DNA of 64,000 nt from an uncultured Clostridia bacterium (GTDB taxonomy: Bacteria > Bacillota > Clostridia > Oscillospirales > Acutalibacteraceae). The stretch lies in the NCBI GenBank assembly GCA_937898195.1, contig CALEJD010000040.1:1-64000 (forward strand), read 5' to 3'. Position numbers and translations under genes: made by a program. Below the pieces are notes generated by a model, which was not told where the DNA came from, did not search any database, and was given only the letters and a program-made list of their open reading frames with translations. The first letter of the stretch is position 1; every line of letters begins with the position of its first letter. Positions 34,431-42,046 of this stretch are shown one piece after another.

Positions 34431-35950
34431 ACAACAAAGTCTTAATTCAACCATATCGTGATATTAGTATCAAGATTTATATTCTTGATTATAAATACAC
34501 TGTCATCGACGAATTAAGTGGGGTGGCAGAAGACATATCCTTCTCCAACGATTCCACCAGCGATATCAGAAGAACAGCATCAATATCTATGGTTCTTGAT
34601 AGTGGATACACAAACACTGGTGTGCTGAATGAAAGATACTTCTCTGCGGGAAACGGATTTTGGTTTGATAAATATCTACGAATTGATATTGGGATAGAGA
34701 ACGAAGCGACTGGCGGTGAGATTGAGTATGTCCAACAAGGTACATATTTAATTAACGAGCCGTCCGTAACATACAATGCCACAGATAACACCGTATCCTT
34801 TCAAGCGGTTGATTTAATGTCAAAGTTAACTGGTATGCGTAGTGGTAATATGCAAGGGATTGCTTATGAAGTTCCCGCTGGAAGTATAATTAGTGATGTT
34901 ATCGCTTCCACATTAAGAGAACAAGGATTTTATAACTTCGTGCTTGGTCAACCAGAAGAACCAACGGTTCCTTATGATATAAAGATTGAGTCTGGTGGGA
35001 CATCATACGACCTACTTTCCCAACTTCGTGATATTAATCCAAATTGGGAAATCTTTTTTGACGTAGATGGAACATTTGTATTTCAGAAAATTCCGAGTGG
35101 CGAAATTATTGATGGCGTTCCAGAATATTCTCCAACAGTTGTGGCAGACGATGATGTTTGGGATAGGTTACTAATTGATTATAATCTATCTACTTCTTTT
35201 GAGCAGGTTAAGAATTACATAGAAGTTTATGGAAAAACCATTGAGAGTGATGACATAGCAGAAAATGTTACGGTTGATACAACCAATCGTTCAGTTAGTA
35301 TGACTTGCTCGACGGCGAAGAAAAGCGACGAGTATTATAAATACGTTCTATTTACTATTGGCGATACCACACAAGATAGGGTTGAGTTTACTAATTCATT
35401 ACAAACATTAACCATTACGGATGGTGAAAACGTAACCACAACAGTTGATTGTACACCAAATATTTGGTATAACAATATGACTTATGTTGTTCGTGTGGGA
35501 ATGGATGTTGTGGAATATCTTGGATATCAACAACCTTGTGCCGTTGCGTGGGAAAACAATGATTCTTCTCCGTTTTATGTCGGTGACACTATTGAACTTG
35601 GAGCAGAATCATACACCACACCAACAGATAAGATTATTGATGGCAGACCATTTAGTAATATTGTTAGAGTGGTTATGTCTGGTGGTGAATATGATAATAT
35701 TTATAGTAATCAACTTGCTATTGATAGAGCCGTGTACGAATTATATCAACAATGCAGATTGCATGACCAATTAGATATTACATGTGTGCCAATATATTCA
35801 TTAGATTCTAACCAGATTATCTCAATGACGCTTCCCAATGAGGACGAATTAAGTTATTGGATTATTAAAAGTGTTAACACAGATTTTAGTGTTACAGGTA
35901 CACAAACAATTAATGCTATGAGATACTACGCAGAGTATCCTTCTAATTAA
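34427..35950 (+). CDS. Baseplate hub-like protein
   Basis: The 507-aa protein has the order of tail-hub proteins: a beta domain with SISMVLDSGY and GTYLINEPSVTYN (about 40-125), a helix-bearing segment after SIISDVIASTLREQGF, a YDLLSQLRDINPNWEIFFDVDG-like block broken here into hub-type strands, and a C-terminal beta region ending MRYYAEYPSN. Hubs close the tail tube and carry fibres. The assignment is by resemblance and position. Confidence 0.65.
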   Translation: MNNKVLIQPYRDISIKIYILDYKYTVIDELSGVAEDISFSNDSTSDIRRTASISMVLDSGYTNTGVLNERYFSAGNGFWFDKYLRIDIGIENEATGGEIEYVQQGTYLINEPSVTYNATDNTVSFQAVDLMSKLTGMRSGNMQGIAYEVPAGSIISDVIASTLREQGFYNFVLGQPEEPTVPYDIKIESGGTSYDLLSQLRDINPNWEIFFDVDGTFVFQKIPSGEIIDGVPEYSPTVVADDDVWDRLLIDYNLSTSFEQVKNYIEVYGKTIESDDIAENVTVDTTNRSVSMTCSTAKKSDEYYKYVLFTIGDTTQDRVEFTNSLQTLTITDGENVTTTVDCTPNIWYNNMTYVVRVGMDVVEYLGYQQPCAVAWENNDSSPFYVGDTIELGAESYTTPTDKIIDGRPFSNIVRVVMSGGEYDNIYSNQLAIDRAVYELYQQCRLHDQLDITCVPIYSLDSNQIISMTLPNEDELSYWIIKSVNTDFSVTGTQTINAMRYYAEYPSN

Positions 35951-35979
35951 ACGCAAGAAAATGAAAGGAGTGATGCAGA

Positions 35980-36669
35980 ATGAGTACGACATTTCCTAAT
36001 GCTACGCAATCATTTAAGACTTGGCAAGATTTAACATCGGCTCAATTAAATGCGTATGTACAGTATATAAATTACTTAAACCAAGGCAATTGGACGGCGG
36101 CGAGAAATGTGTTTGAGCAAGGTGGATTATCGCCTAATATGCTCCCCACAGCCGCAGATTTTAACGCCATGTGCGACACCATTTTGGAGTGCCAAGCGTT
36201 ATACGAAGCGGAAGACACAAGTGCACAAGGTATACAAGACTTTATGGGTCAATTTACATATCGTGGAACGTGGAGTTCGAGTTATATTAGTCAATATAAG
36301 AAATTCACGCTGGTGAAATATAATGGTGTGGTTTATCTTGCGGCTCAAGACATTACTACCACAACAGACCCTGCAACAAATTCTGCGTTGTCAAATCCAC
36401 AGTGGTTAAAAATTGCGCCTGTGACGGCAACGAATGTTACAACTACATTTACAGGACAATATGTGGGTGGAACGACGTATGCCGCTGGTGATGTCGTAAT
36501 TTATAACAATAAATTCTATGTTGCGATAGATTCCACATCCGCAACTCCGATAGACACATCCCATTGGACAATGTTGTTTGATATGAATCCATATATTTCG
36601 GTTATATCAACCACACGCCCAAACGATATCGTAACTGGCACAATTTGGTTCCAAGAAGTTACAACATAA
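35980..36669 (+). CDS. Tail protein with two carbohydrate-binding-like modules
   Basis: The 229-aa protein has a helical N-terminal adaptor (about 1-85) and two CBM5/12-like modules. The first runs from FTYRGTWSSSYISQYKKFTL to NPQWLKI and the second from FTGQYVGGTTYAAGDVVIY to SHWTML. Both carry the conserved aromatics. It probably binds sugars on the host surface. Confidence 0.75.
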   Translation: MSTTFPNATQSFKTWQDLTSAQLNAYVQYINYLNQGNWTAARNVFEQGGLSPNMLPTAADFNAMCDTILECQALYEAEDTSAQGIQDFMGQFTYRGTWSSSYISQYKKFTLVKYNGVVYLAAQDITTTTDPATNSALSNPQWLKIAPVTATNVTTTFTGQYVGGTTYAAGDVVIYNNKFYVAIDSTSATPIDTSHWTMLFDMNPYISVISTTRPNDIVTGTIWFQEVTT

Positions 36670-36681
36670 GGCGGTGATAAG

Positions 36682-37290
36682 ATGACAAGATTATCACAAG
36701 ATTATGAGCGCATGCAAAGCACACCGTCTGCTAATAAGGATTTAGTGGATGAATATCGTGACGATTTTGCACAGGGTGCGATTGGTACGGCGCAATCGTT
36801 AATCACATCTGCCACCGACCAGTTAGTAATGAACGCCAGCAAGTTGAATTCCCTTGTGGAAACCATCAACTACATGCAAGCGTTTTGGGCGGCTGATAAG
36901 GAGCAATTTGAGTCGTGGTTCTTGGGGCTGTTTGGTGCAAGCGCATATGACACAACCAAAACCTATCACTCTGGCACCATCGCATCATATAGCGGGGATT
37001 ATTATATTTGTATCGTTGATGGTACGACGGGTGCGTGGAACGATTCTAAATGGATGAAGTTGGGATATACTGGCGTTGGGTTGACATTCAAGGGTGAATA
37101 TGACGTTAATGAGACATATCCAAATGGAGATTTGACCATTAAGGTTGTGGATAATGTACCTACATGGCAATATTATAATGGGTCTGCGTGGACAACAATT
37201 GGTTATATGTATGGGAATTTAAGATATCTTGAAGACCCAACCGATGCGTATGACGGGGAGATTTACATAACTCCCGGAGCGAATAGTTAG
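36682..37290 (+). CDS. Tail protein with carbohydrate-binding-like modules
   Basis: The 202-aa protein has a helical N-terminus, then one clear CBM-like unit (YDTTKTYHSGTIASYSGDYY to NDSKWMKLGYT) and a second, weaker one (FKGEYDVNETYPNGDL to AWTTIGYMYG). It lies 12 nt after a similar gene, so the pair may stem from duplication. GGCGGTGATAAG precedes the start. Confidence 0.75.
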   Translation: MTRLSQDYERMQSTPSANKDLVDEYRDDFAQGAIGTAQSLITSATDQLVMNASKLNSLVETINYMQAFWAADKEQFESWFLGLFGASAYDTTKTYHSGTIASYSGDYYICIVDGTTGAWNDSKWMKLGYTGVGLTFKGEYDVNETYPNGDLTIKVVDNVPTWQYYNGSAWTTIGYMYGNLRYLEDPTDAYDGEIYITPGANS

Positions 37291-37301
37291 GGGGTGGAGA
37301 T

Positions 37302-38141
37302 ATGGCGACATTTACGCAAGGCGATTACACATACGCTTATGACACAGGTTCAGTAGAACTGGCTGTCGAAGCCACGGATAAAACTAAAACGTCATACGGT
37401 ACCATTCCTGCATATATTAATTATAACAATACACTATTTGTCGTAACGGGTGCGACTGAATGCTTTAAGAACTGTACTAATCTAACGAGTGTCGGTGGAT
37501 TGCCGCATACATTGACGTATATGGACTACTGCTTTCAAGGATGCACATCATTAGTAAACGCACCACAGGTTCCTTATGGTGTTATCCATATGGAGAGTTG
37601 TTTTAGGGATTGCACAAGTTTAGTTAATGCACCAGTGATTCCAGCCAGTGTATATTATGCTAACTACGCATTCTCTGGGTGCACAAACCTTGAAGGATAT
37701 GTTTTTATAGACCCAAGGGGCTACGTTGTCGCAAGGAGTGAGGGGTTAGCGGCTTCTTTTAATTTTATCTTTTATAACACTAACCTCGCGAAAGATATAT
37801 ATGTATACTTGGTTGGTACACATGGTCAAGAAACAAGTATGTCTTTTAAGCAATCAGACATTCGCTCAAGCATTTTACATGGTGCAGGGCACAATGTAAA
37901 ATTTATGTGCGAACCACAAGATAAAATAACCTACAACAAGGCTTCAACATATATGCTTAACAAGGATTCATCTGGTGCAATAAGGCAAACGTCGCTTTGC
38001 CCGGAAACTAACGCCAACATTATCCAAGTAGAAATCCCGGCTGTGACACATCGTGGCGGCTATAATGAACAAGGGAGTAAACTGAGGGTTAGTCTTTATG
38101 ATGCGCTAATGGATTTGGAAAACAGGACAATGGGGAGGTGA
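37302..38141 (+). CDS. Receptor-binding candidate with BspA-like leucine-rich repeats
   Basis: The 279-aa protein has an N-terminal beta region (TQGDYTYAYDTGSVELAVEA) and about four LRRs of 22-24 residues built on CFKNCTNL/CFQGCTSL/CFRDCTSL/AFSGCTNL followed by a proline-containing turn (APVIPASV). The repeat is of the BspA/TpLRR type found on surfaces of gut bacteria. The C-terminal part (about 150-279) is not repetitive. Repeats of this kind bind proteins or mucosal ligands. It starts 12 nt after the previous gene. Confidence 0.8.
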   Translation: MATFTQGDYTYAYDTGSVELAVEATDKTKTSYGTIPAYINYNNTLFVVTGATECFKNCTNLTSVGGLPHTLTYMDYCFQGCTSLVNAPQVPYGVIHMESCFRDCTSLVNAPVIPASVYYANYAFSGCTNLEGYVFIDPRGYVVARSEGLAASFNFIFYNTNLAKDIYVYLVGTHGQETSMSFKQSDIRSSILHGAGHNVKFMCEPQDKITYNKASTYMLNKDSSGAIRQTSLCPETNANIIQVEIPAVTHRGGYNEQGSKLRVSLYDALMDLENRTMGR

Positions 38142-38147
38142 TGATGT

Positions 38148-39656
38148 ATGGCATACCATCGTGAGTTTACCGTTGGTGATTATAAATATATAGATGATTT
38201 GATATATATCCAGACCCCCGTTTATAATTATGTTCACGCAACGGCAACATCGAAAACAAAATCGTCATATGGGGCGATAACTAATAATTATATTATTATT
38301 AATGGCGTTCTGACCCCAACGATTTATTATGATGGCGAAGATTATATTGTATTAAGTTTAGAGGGTTGTTTTAAGAATTGCACCAATTTGGTTAGTTCCC
38401 CATCAATCCCATCAACGGTAGAGTATTTGTCTGAATGTTTTAGTGGGTGCACAAAACTAACGACTGTCGACGGGTTGCACGATTGTAGTGCTGATTCAAT
38501 AGATTTATCATATTGCTTTTATAATTGTACTTCTTTAATAACGCCACCAATGTTGCCACCATCGCCATCAGGATTAGATTTATCGGGTTGTTTTTCTGGT
38601 TGTACGTCTCTTATTGAAGGTGGAGTTCTGGACGGTAGTTACATTGCAAGTATGTATCATTGTTACGATGGTTGCACTTCGTTGGTGACTCCACCTATTT
38701 TGCCAAATACGATTCAAACGATGGACGCTTGTTTTAAGAATTGTAGTAAACTTCAGTCTGCGCCAATTATATACGACGAAGCATATGGCAACAATGTGTC
38801 GTTGGTAGACTGTTTCTTTGGTTGCACTTCGTTGAGTGGCGATGTTTATCTCCCAAGCAGTATTCGATACGTTGGTACAAGTATGTTTGAATCGACTGGC
38901 AACATTTCAAATAAAATTTACGTTCACACAAAGTCTGATAGGATAGATGATATAGTTGCAACAAGTTCGTTCACAGAAGACGGAGAAACAAAGTATACAG
39001 CGGTGGCTGGCTCAACAAATGTTAATATATGTAACACAAGAAGGTTGACCGATGCGGAAAACACGTCGTTCGGTACAACCAACGGTGTTAGGATAGACAT
39101 GTTGATAGACGGCTCAAAGGCTGGAATTATTGAAGGATTGTCAAGGTCTGGGATAGTATTTTACAATGCCATAACAAACACGCAAATTACCTTCCCGACC
39201 ACTCTTGGTTGCGTTAGGTCTTATGCTATTGTTGATAACGTGCCGAACATTCCTACCGCCATTACGTTTAAGTTTTTAACACGGAATTATTATGAACCAA
39301 CCATATCCGTTTATGCACCATGTACAGCCCAACCATGTGACCTTATACATGACGGTGATACTAACCCCATGTCCATAAACATCACAACACAAAATGTTAT
39401 TGTGCATGGTGCTGGGAGCGATGCTGTTACGCTATATACATTTCTTGGATTTCTTTATCGTTATATATATCCGAGCACATATGGCAGATTGATAGCAGAC
39501 TTTATCGGAAAAAAAACAGATAGAATACAGCAATATGATGGCACAAACGACAACACAAAACACATTAACATGACAGCGGATAGCATTAAGGTGACAAACG
39601 ATTCAACTTTACAAGATGTTATTACGCAGTTATATAATGATTTGAGCGGGACATAA
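38148..39656 (+). CDS. Large BspA-like leucine-rich-repeat tail protein
   Basis: The 502-aa protein is a longer relative of the previous one: the same N-terminal style (FTVGDYKYIDDLIYIQT), then about seven LRRs with the Cys-x-x-x-Cys-Thr core (CFSGCTKL, CFYNCTSL, CFSGCTSL, CYDGCTSL, CFKNCSKL, CFFGCTSL) around residues 75-245, and a mixed C-terminal half with a final stretch predicted to be helical. AGGTGATGATGT precedes the start. It is the last late gene before the convergent terminator. Confidence 0.8.
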   Translation: MAYHREFTVGDYKYIDDLIYIQTPVYNYVHATATSKTKSSYGAITNNYIIINGVLTPTIYYDGEDYIVLSLEGCFKNCTNLVSSPSIPSTVEYLSECFSGCTKLTTVDGLHDCSADSIDLSYCFYNCTSLITPPMLPPSPSGLDLSGCFSGCTSLIEGGVLDGSYIASMYHCYDGCTSLVTPPILPNTIQTMDACFKNCSKLQSAPIIYDEAYGNNVSLVDCFFGCTSLSGDVYLPSSIRYVGTSMFESTGNISNKIYVHTKSDRIDDIVATSSFTEDGETKYTAVAGSTNVNICNTRRLTDAENTSFGTTNGVRIDMLIDGSKAGIIEGLSRSGIVFYNAITNTQITFPTTLGCVRSYAIVDNVPNIPTAITFKFLTRNYYEPTISVYAPCTAQPCDLIHDGDTNPMSINITTQNVIVHGAGSDAVTLYTFLGFLYRYIYPSTYGRLIADFIGKKTDRIQQYDGTNDNTKHINMTADSIKVTNDSTLQDVITQLYNDLSGT

Positions 39657-39690
39657 AAAATAGGGCTATGCAATTTAGCCCTATTTTTTT
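39655..39690. terminator. Bidirectional Rho-independent terminator
   Basis: TAGGGCTA/TAGCCCTA with A6 on the 5' side and T7 on the 3' side forms a 14-bp stem with a 7-nt loop. It ends both the + strand late operon and the - strand early operon. Confidence 0.93.
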
Positions 39691-40036
39691 ACTCTTCATC
39701 TTCAAGGTTTAGGTCTGATACGGCACTCCATAAACCGTCACTAACCGTTTTAACTCTTCGCTCCTTCTTTGGTTTTGTTGGCATTGTTTTGAATACCCAA
39801 TTTTCAGCCCCATCATATTCTTCTCGTTCGAGCCACCAATCATCGCCACATACGATTAAATCCATAGCGATTTCTTGTGCTCCAAATCCGTTGTCATAAT
39901 TCACATCGAACAATTCTTGAAATTGGTTTTCTGGAATAGCAAACTCATCGCAACCAAACCACTTGATGTCATAAATGGTTTTTCCATACTCTCCTAACAT
40001 GTCAATTGTTTCTTGTAGTAAGTTTATTTCACTCAT
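39689..40036 (-). CDS. Conserved phage protein, unknown
   Basis: The 115-aa protein is acidic, aromatic-rich (IYDIKWFGCDEFAIPENQF, VCGDDWWLEREEYD) and ends in a short basic and then acidic tail. It overlaps the dUTPase gene by 4 nt and is the last gene of the early operon. No function recognised. Confidence 0.75.
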   Translation of the reverse strand: MSEINLLQETIDMLGEYGKTIYDIKWFGCDEFAIPENQFQELFDVNYDNGFGAQEIAMDLIVCGDDWWLEREEYDGAENWVFKTMPTKPKKERRVKTVSDGLWSAVSDLNLEDEE

Positions 40037-40512
40037 TTTGTTGTACTCCCAAACCCACCAGTTCTATCTTCGTCAGACCAAGCACCTTCACAAATCATGT
40101 AGGGTAAGACAATTCCTTGTGCAAACCCCTTACCCTTCTCAATGGTTACTGCGTGGTCGGATGGGTTATATAATTTAATCATAATATGCCCTTCATTTTC
40201 TGCGTTACAGTAATCACCATCAATAATTCCAACAGTGTTGGCTAACCTAATGCCATGCTTAAATCCAAGCCCAGAGCGTGGCACAATTATAAGCCCAAGC
40301 GTATAATCAATGTCGTTCACAACCCATCTTATTCCTGTAGGAATGGTGTGGTATTCGTTTGGGTTGATAGTGATGTCGTATGGGGCGAAGAAATCCATAC
40401 CCATAGATTTTGCTGTGCCTTGCTTCGGTAGTTTAATATCTTCATATAATCCAGACATAAACGTACCAGCGTCCTTTATCCATTGTGATTCAGATATTTT
40501 TTCAAAGTGCAT
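40033..40512 (-). CDS. dut: dUTPase (trimeric)
   Basis: The start at 40512 has TGGGAG upstream and is preferred to an upstream in-frame ATG inside the neighbouring gene. The 159-aa protein has the five dUTPase motifs in order: a diverged motif 1 (GMDFFAPY), PRSGLGFKHGI, NTVGIIDGDY, GKGFAQGIV and the C-terminal TGGFGST flap. It makes dUMP from dUTP, keeping uracil out of DNA and feeding thymidylate synthesis. Next to the ThyX-like and RNR genes it forms a nucleotide-metabolism block. Confidence 0.93.
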   Translation of the reverse strand: MHFEKISESQWIKDAGTFMSGLYEDIKLPKQGTAKSMGMDFFAPYDITINPNEYHTIPTGIRWVVNDIDYTLGLIIVPRSGLGFKHGIRLANTVGIIDGDYCNAENEGHIMIKLYNPSDHAVTIEKGKGFAQGIVLPYMICEGAWSDEDRTGGFGSTTK

Positions 40513-40513
40513 A

Positions 40514-40936
40514 TTATACTCCCAGAATTGCCGTAAAGAATGCTCTTGCGAATTCCTTTCCTTCTTTGTCATCCATAGTAATAGTAATTGGCTCCTCGCG
40601 GTGATACTCGTTTATCAACAGTGGTTTATCATAGGCACGGTGATACTCGTTTATCAACAGTGGTTTATCATAATTGTTGATTAGACGATGCCAATCATCT
40701 TTAACGACATCACGCTTCACATACTTGGGGTCGTTACCATATACATATTTCTTGAGTGCTTTTCTCCATTGTTTATGTGGCACCTTCTTCTTTAGCACAC
40801 ACATCAGAAATCCAGTCAGTTCATCGTACTCATCTTGCTCATCGCATTTAGAAATAGTCTTTGTGCCATCATCCCAAAACACAATGGTCGCTGGTTCGGA
40901 ATAAATTACTCTCTCAATCTTTACCTTGTCACTCAT
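40514..40936 (-). CDS. Conserved phage protein with internal duplicated segment
   Basis: The 140-aa protein starts MSDKVKIERVIYSEPATIVF, a beginning common to small Gram-positive phage proteins of unknown role (VFWDDGTKT). Residues about 93-118 contain two copies of YDKPLLINEYHR encoded by a perfect 35-bp direct repeat. A start at 40942 is also possible. It lies 1 nt from the dUTPase start. Confidence 0.75.
   Translation of the reverse strand: MSDKVKIERVIYSEPATIVFWDDGTKTISKCDEQDEYDELTGFLMCVLKKKVPHKQWRKALKKYVYGNDPKYVKRDVVKDDWHRLINNYDKPLLINEYHRAYDKPLLINEYHREEPITITMDDKEGKEFARAFFTAILGV
40599..40672 (-). repeat. Perfect 35-bp tandem direct repeat inside a gene
   Basis: Positions 40599-40633 and 40638-40672 are identical, with a 4-nt spacer, giving a 39-bp (13-codon) unit. 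The repeat keeps the reading frame, so copy number can change without destroying the protein. Confidence 0.95.
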
Positions 40937-41510
40937 CTTCATCACTCTCCTTATTGATTCCAGTTAGTTCCTTAAACATTGGTAGCGTTAAGATATATTT
41001 ACAAAATTCTCGCCACTCTGGTAGCCTATGATTGTATCTTTGCAGATACATGGTTTTCAGTTGTCCATAATTGGTTACGATGTGTGCAGTTAGTTCAATT
41101 CCAGACGGAATGTTATACAATAGCCTTAAATAATTTTCCTTGTTCGGTTCTTCGTTATATTCATATAGAAGGCGATATACTTCCTTCTTCGTTCCTTCGG
41201 TGACGTAATCATTGAATACGTTTTGCTCCAGCAACCCCTTCACTCTATGCATAGTGGACTGGCTACTTACAATCTCTGCAAAATGATAGCGTTGGAATTC
41301 CACCCACATCTTGTTTGTGCATGTTAGGTCGAATGACACAAGTACACCATGCAGAAAGTTATCATGTCCACTCCCACGTTCCATTGCACCTAATTTTTTA
41401 GCGATTCTTATAGCGTTGGAGTGGGTTACTTTAGCATCAACACTCATGGGGTAGCCGCTCGCTTCCATTGCTCTATGAAGATTATATACGTTGCAATCAT
41501 TTATTCTCAC
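40929..41510 (-). CDS. ThyX-like (flavin-dependent thymidylate synthase fold) protein
   Basis: I place the start at GTG 41510, 13 nt before the end of the neighbouring gene; TTG 41513 is an alternative. The 193-aa product contains FQRYHFAEIVSSQSTMHR, spaced like the ThyX RHRxxSxNxxSxR signature but not identical, and NYGQLKTMYLQRY then PEWREFCKYI, like the C-terminal ThyX helices. It may be a diverged thymidylate or pyrimidine-modifying enzyme. Activity cannot be assumed because key residues differ. Confidence 0.6.
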   Translation of the reverse strand: MRINDCNVYNLHRAMEASGYPMSVDAKVTHSNAIRIAKKLGAMERGSGHDNFLHGVLVSFDLTCTNKMWVEFQRYHFAEIVSSQSTMHRVKGLLEQNVFNDYVTEGTKKEVYRLLYEYNEEPNKENYLRLLYNIPSGIELTAHIVTNYGQLKTMYLQRYNHRLPEWREFCKYILTLPMFKELTGINKESDEDE

Positions 41511-41910
41511 CAAACCACGCCCTTTCGATGTGCTCAACAGCCTTACGCCTATTTTCTGGCAAGAACTCCTTCGTGTCATCTAATATAACTAAGTTTGACC
41601 ATCTTGATAGTGACTTTCTTTGTTTTTCCGCTATGATGTTCATCCCTTCTTCAATATGTTCGTATCTAATTTCGTTAATCAGCAGACCACGAAGCAGAGC
41701 ATTGGGAATGTCGCATGCTTTTAACTGATAAAACGGATTGACTTCATCTTTATGTTCTGGCTCACCTGTCGGGATATAAAACAGCATATCTTGTCTCACA
41801 TATTGCCACGGAAAGAATCCGTACTTCCACGCTACGCTGTAATACACGTCGATGAAGTTATCGTTATTCTTTACTTCGTTAACCTTGAACCTAAACTTTA
41901 CATCCTTCAT
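41497..41910 (-). CDS. Conserved phage protein, unknown
   Basis: The 137-aa protein starts after AAGGAGCACAAA and is mixed alpha/beta with many aromatics in the middle (KYGFFPWQYV). It overlaps the ThyX-like gene. No family recognised. Confidence 0.75.
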   Translation of the reverse strand: MKDVKFRFKVNEVKNNDNFIDVYYSVAWKYGFFPWQYVRQDMLFYIPTGEPEHKDEVNPFYQLKACDIPNALLRGLLINEIRYEHIEEGMNIIAEKQRKSLSRWSNLVILDDTKEFLPENRRKAVEHIERAWFGENK

Positions 41911-41920
41911 TTTGTGCTCC

Positions 41921-42019
41921 TTATTTTCGATTTAAGCAAGGTTTATATGTGCATTTGATACCTAACCCCATATCGGTATAAAAGTCGCTTAAATCTATAT
42001 TTTCTTGCAAAATTTGCAT
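41921..42019 (-). CDS. Possible 32-aa protein
   Basis: In the 136-nt gap between RNR and the next gene, an ORF codes MQILQENIDLSDFYTDMGLG and a basic, Cys-containing tail ending NRK. Its stop overlaps the ribosome binding site of the following gene. It has no good ribosome binding site of its own, so it is a weak call. Confidence 0.35.
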   Translation of the reverse strand: MQILQENIDLSDFYTDMGLGIKCTYKPCLNRK

Positions 42020-42046
42020 TGTTTTAGGGGTAAGTAGGTGGGCAGA

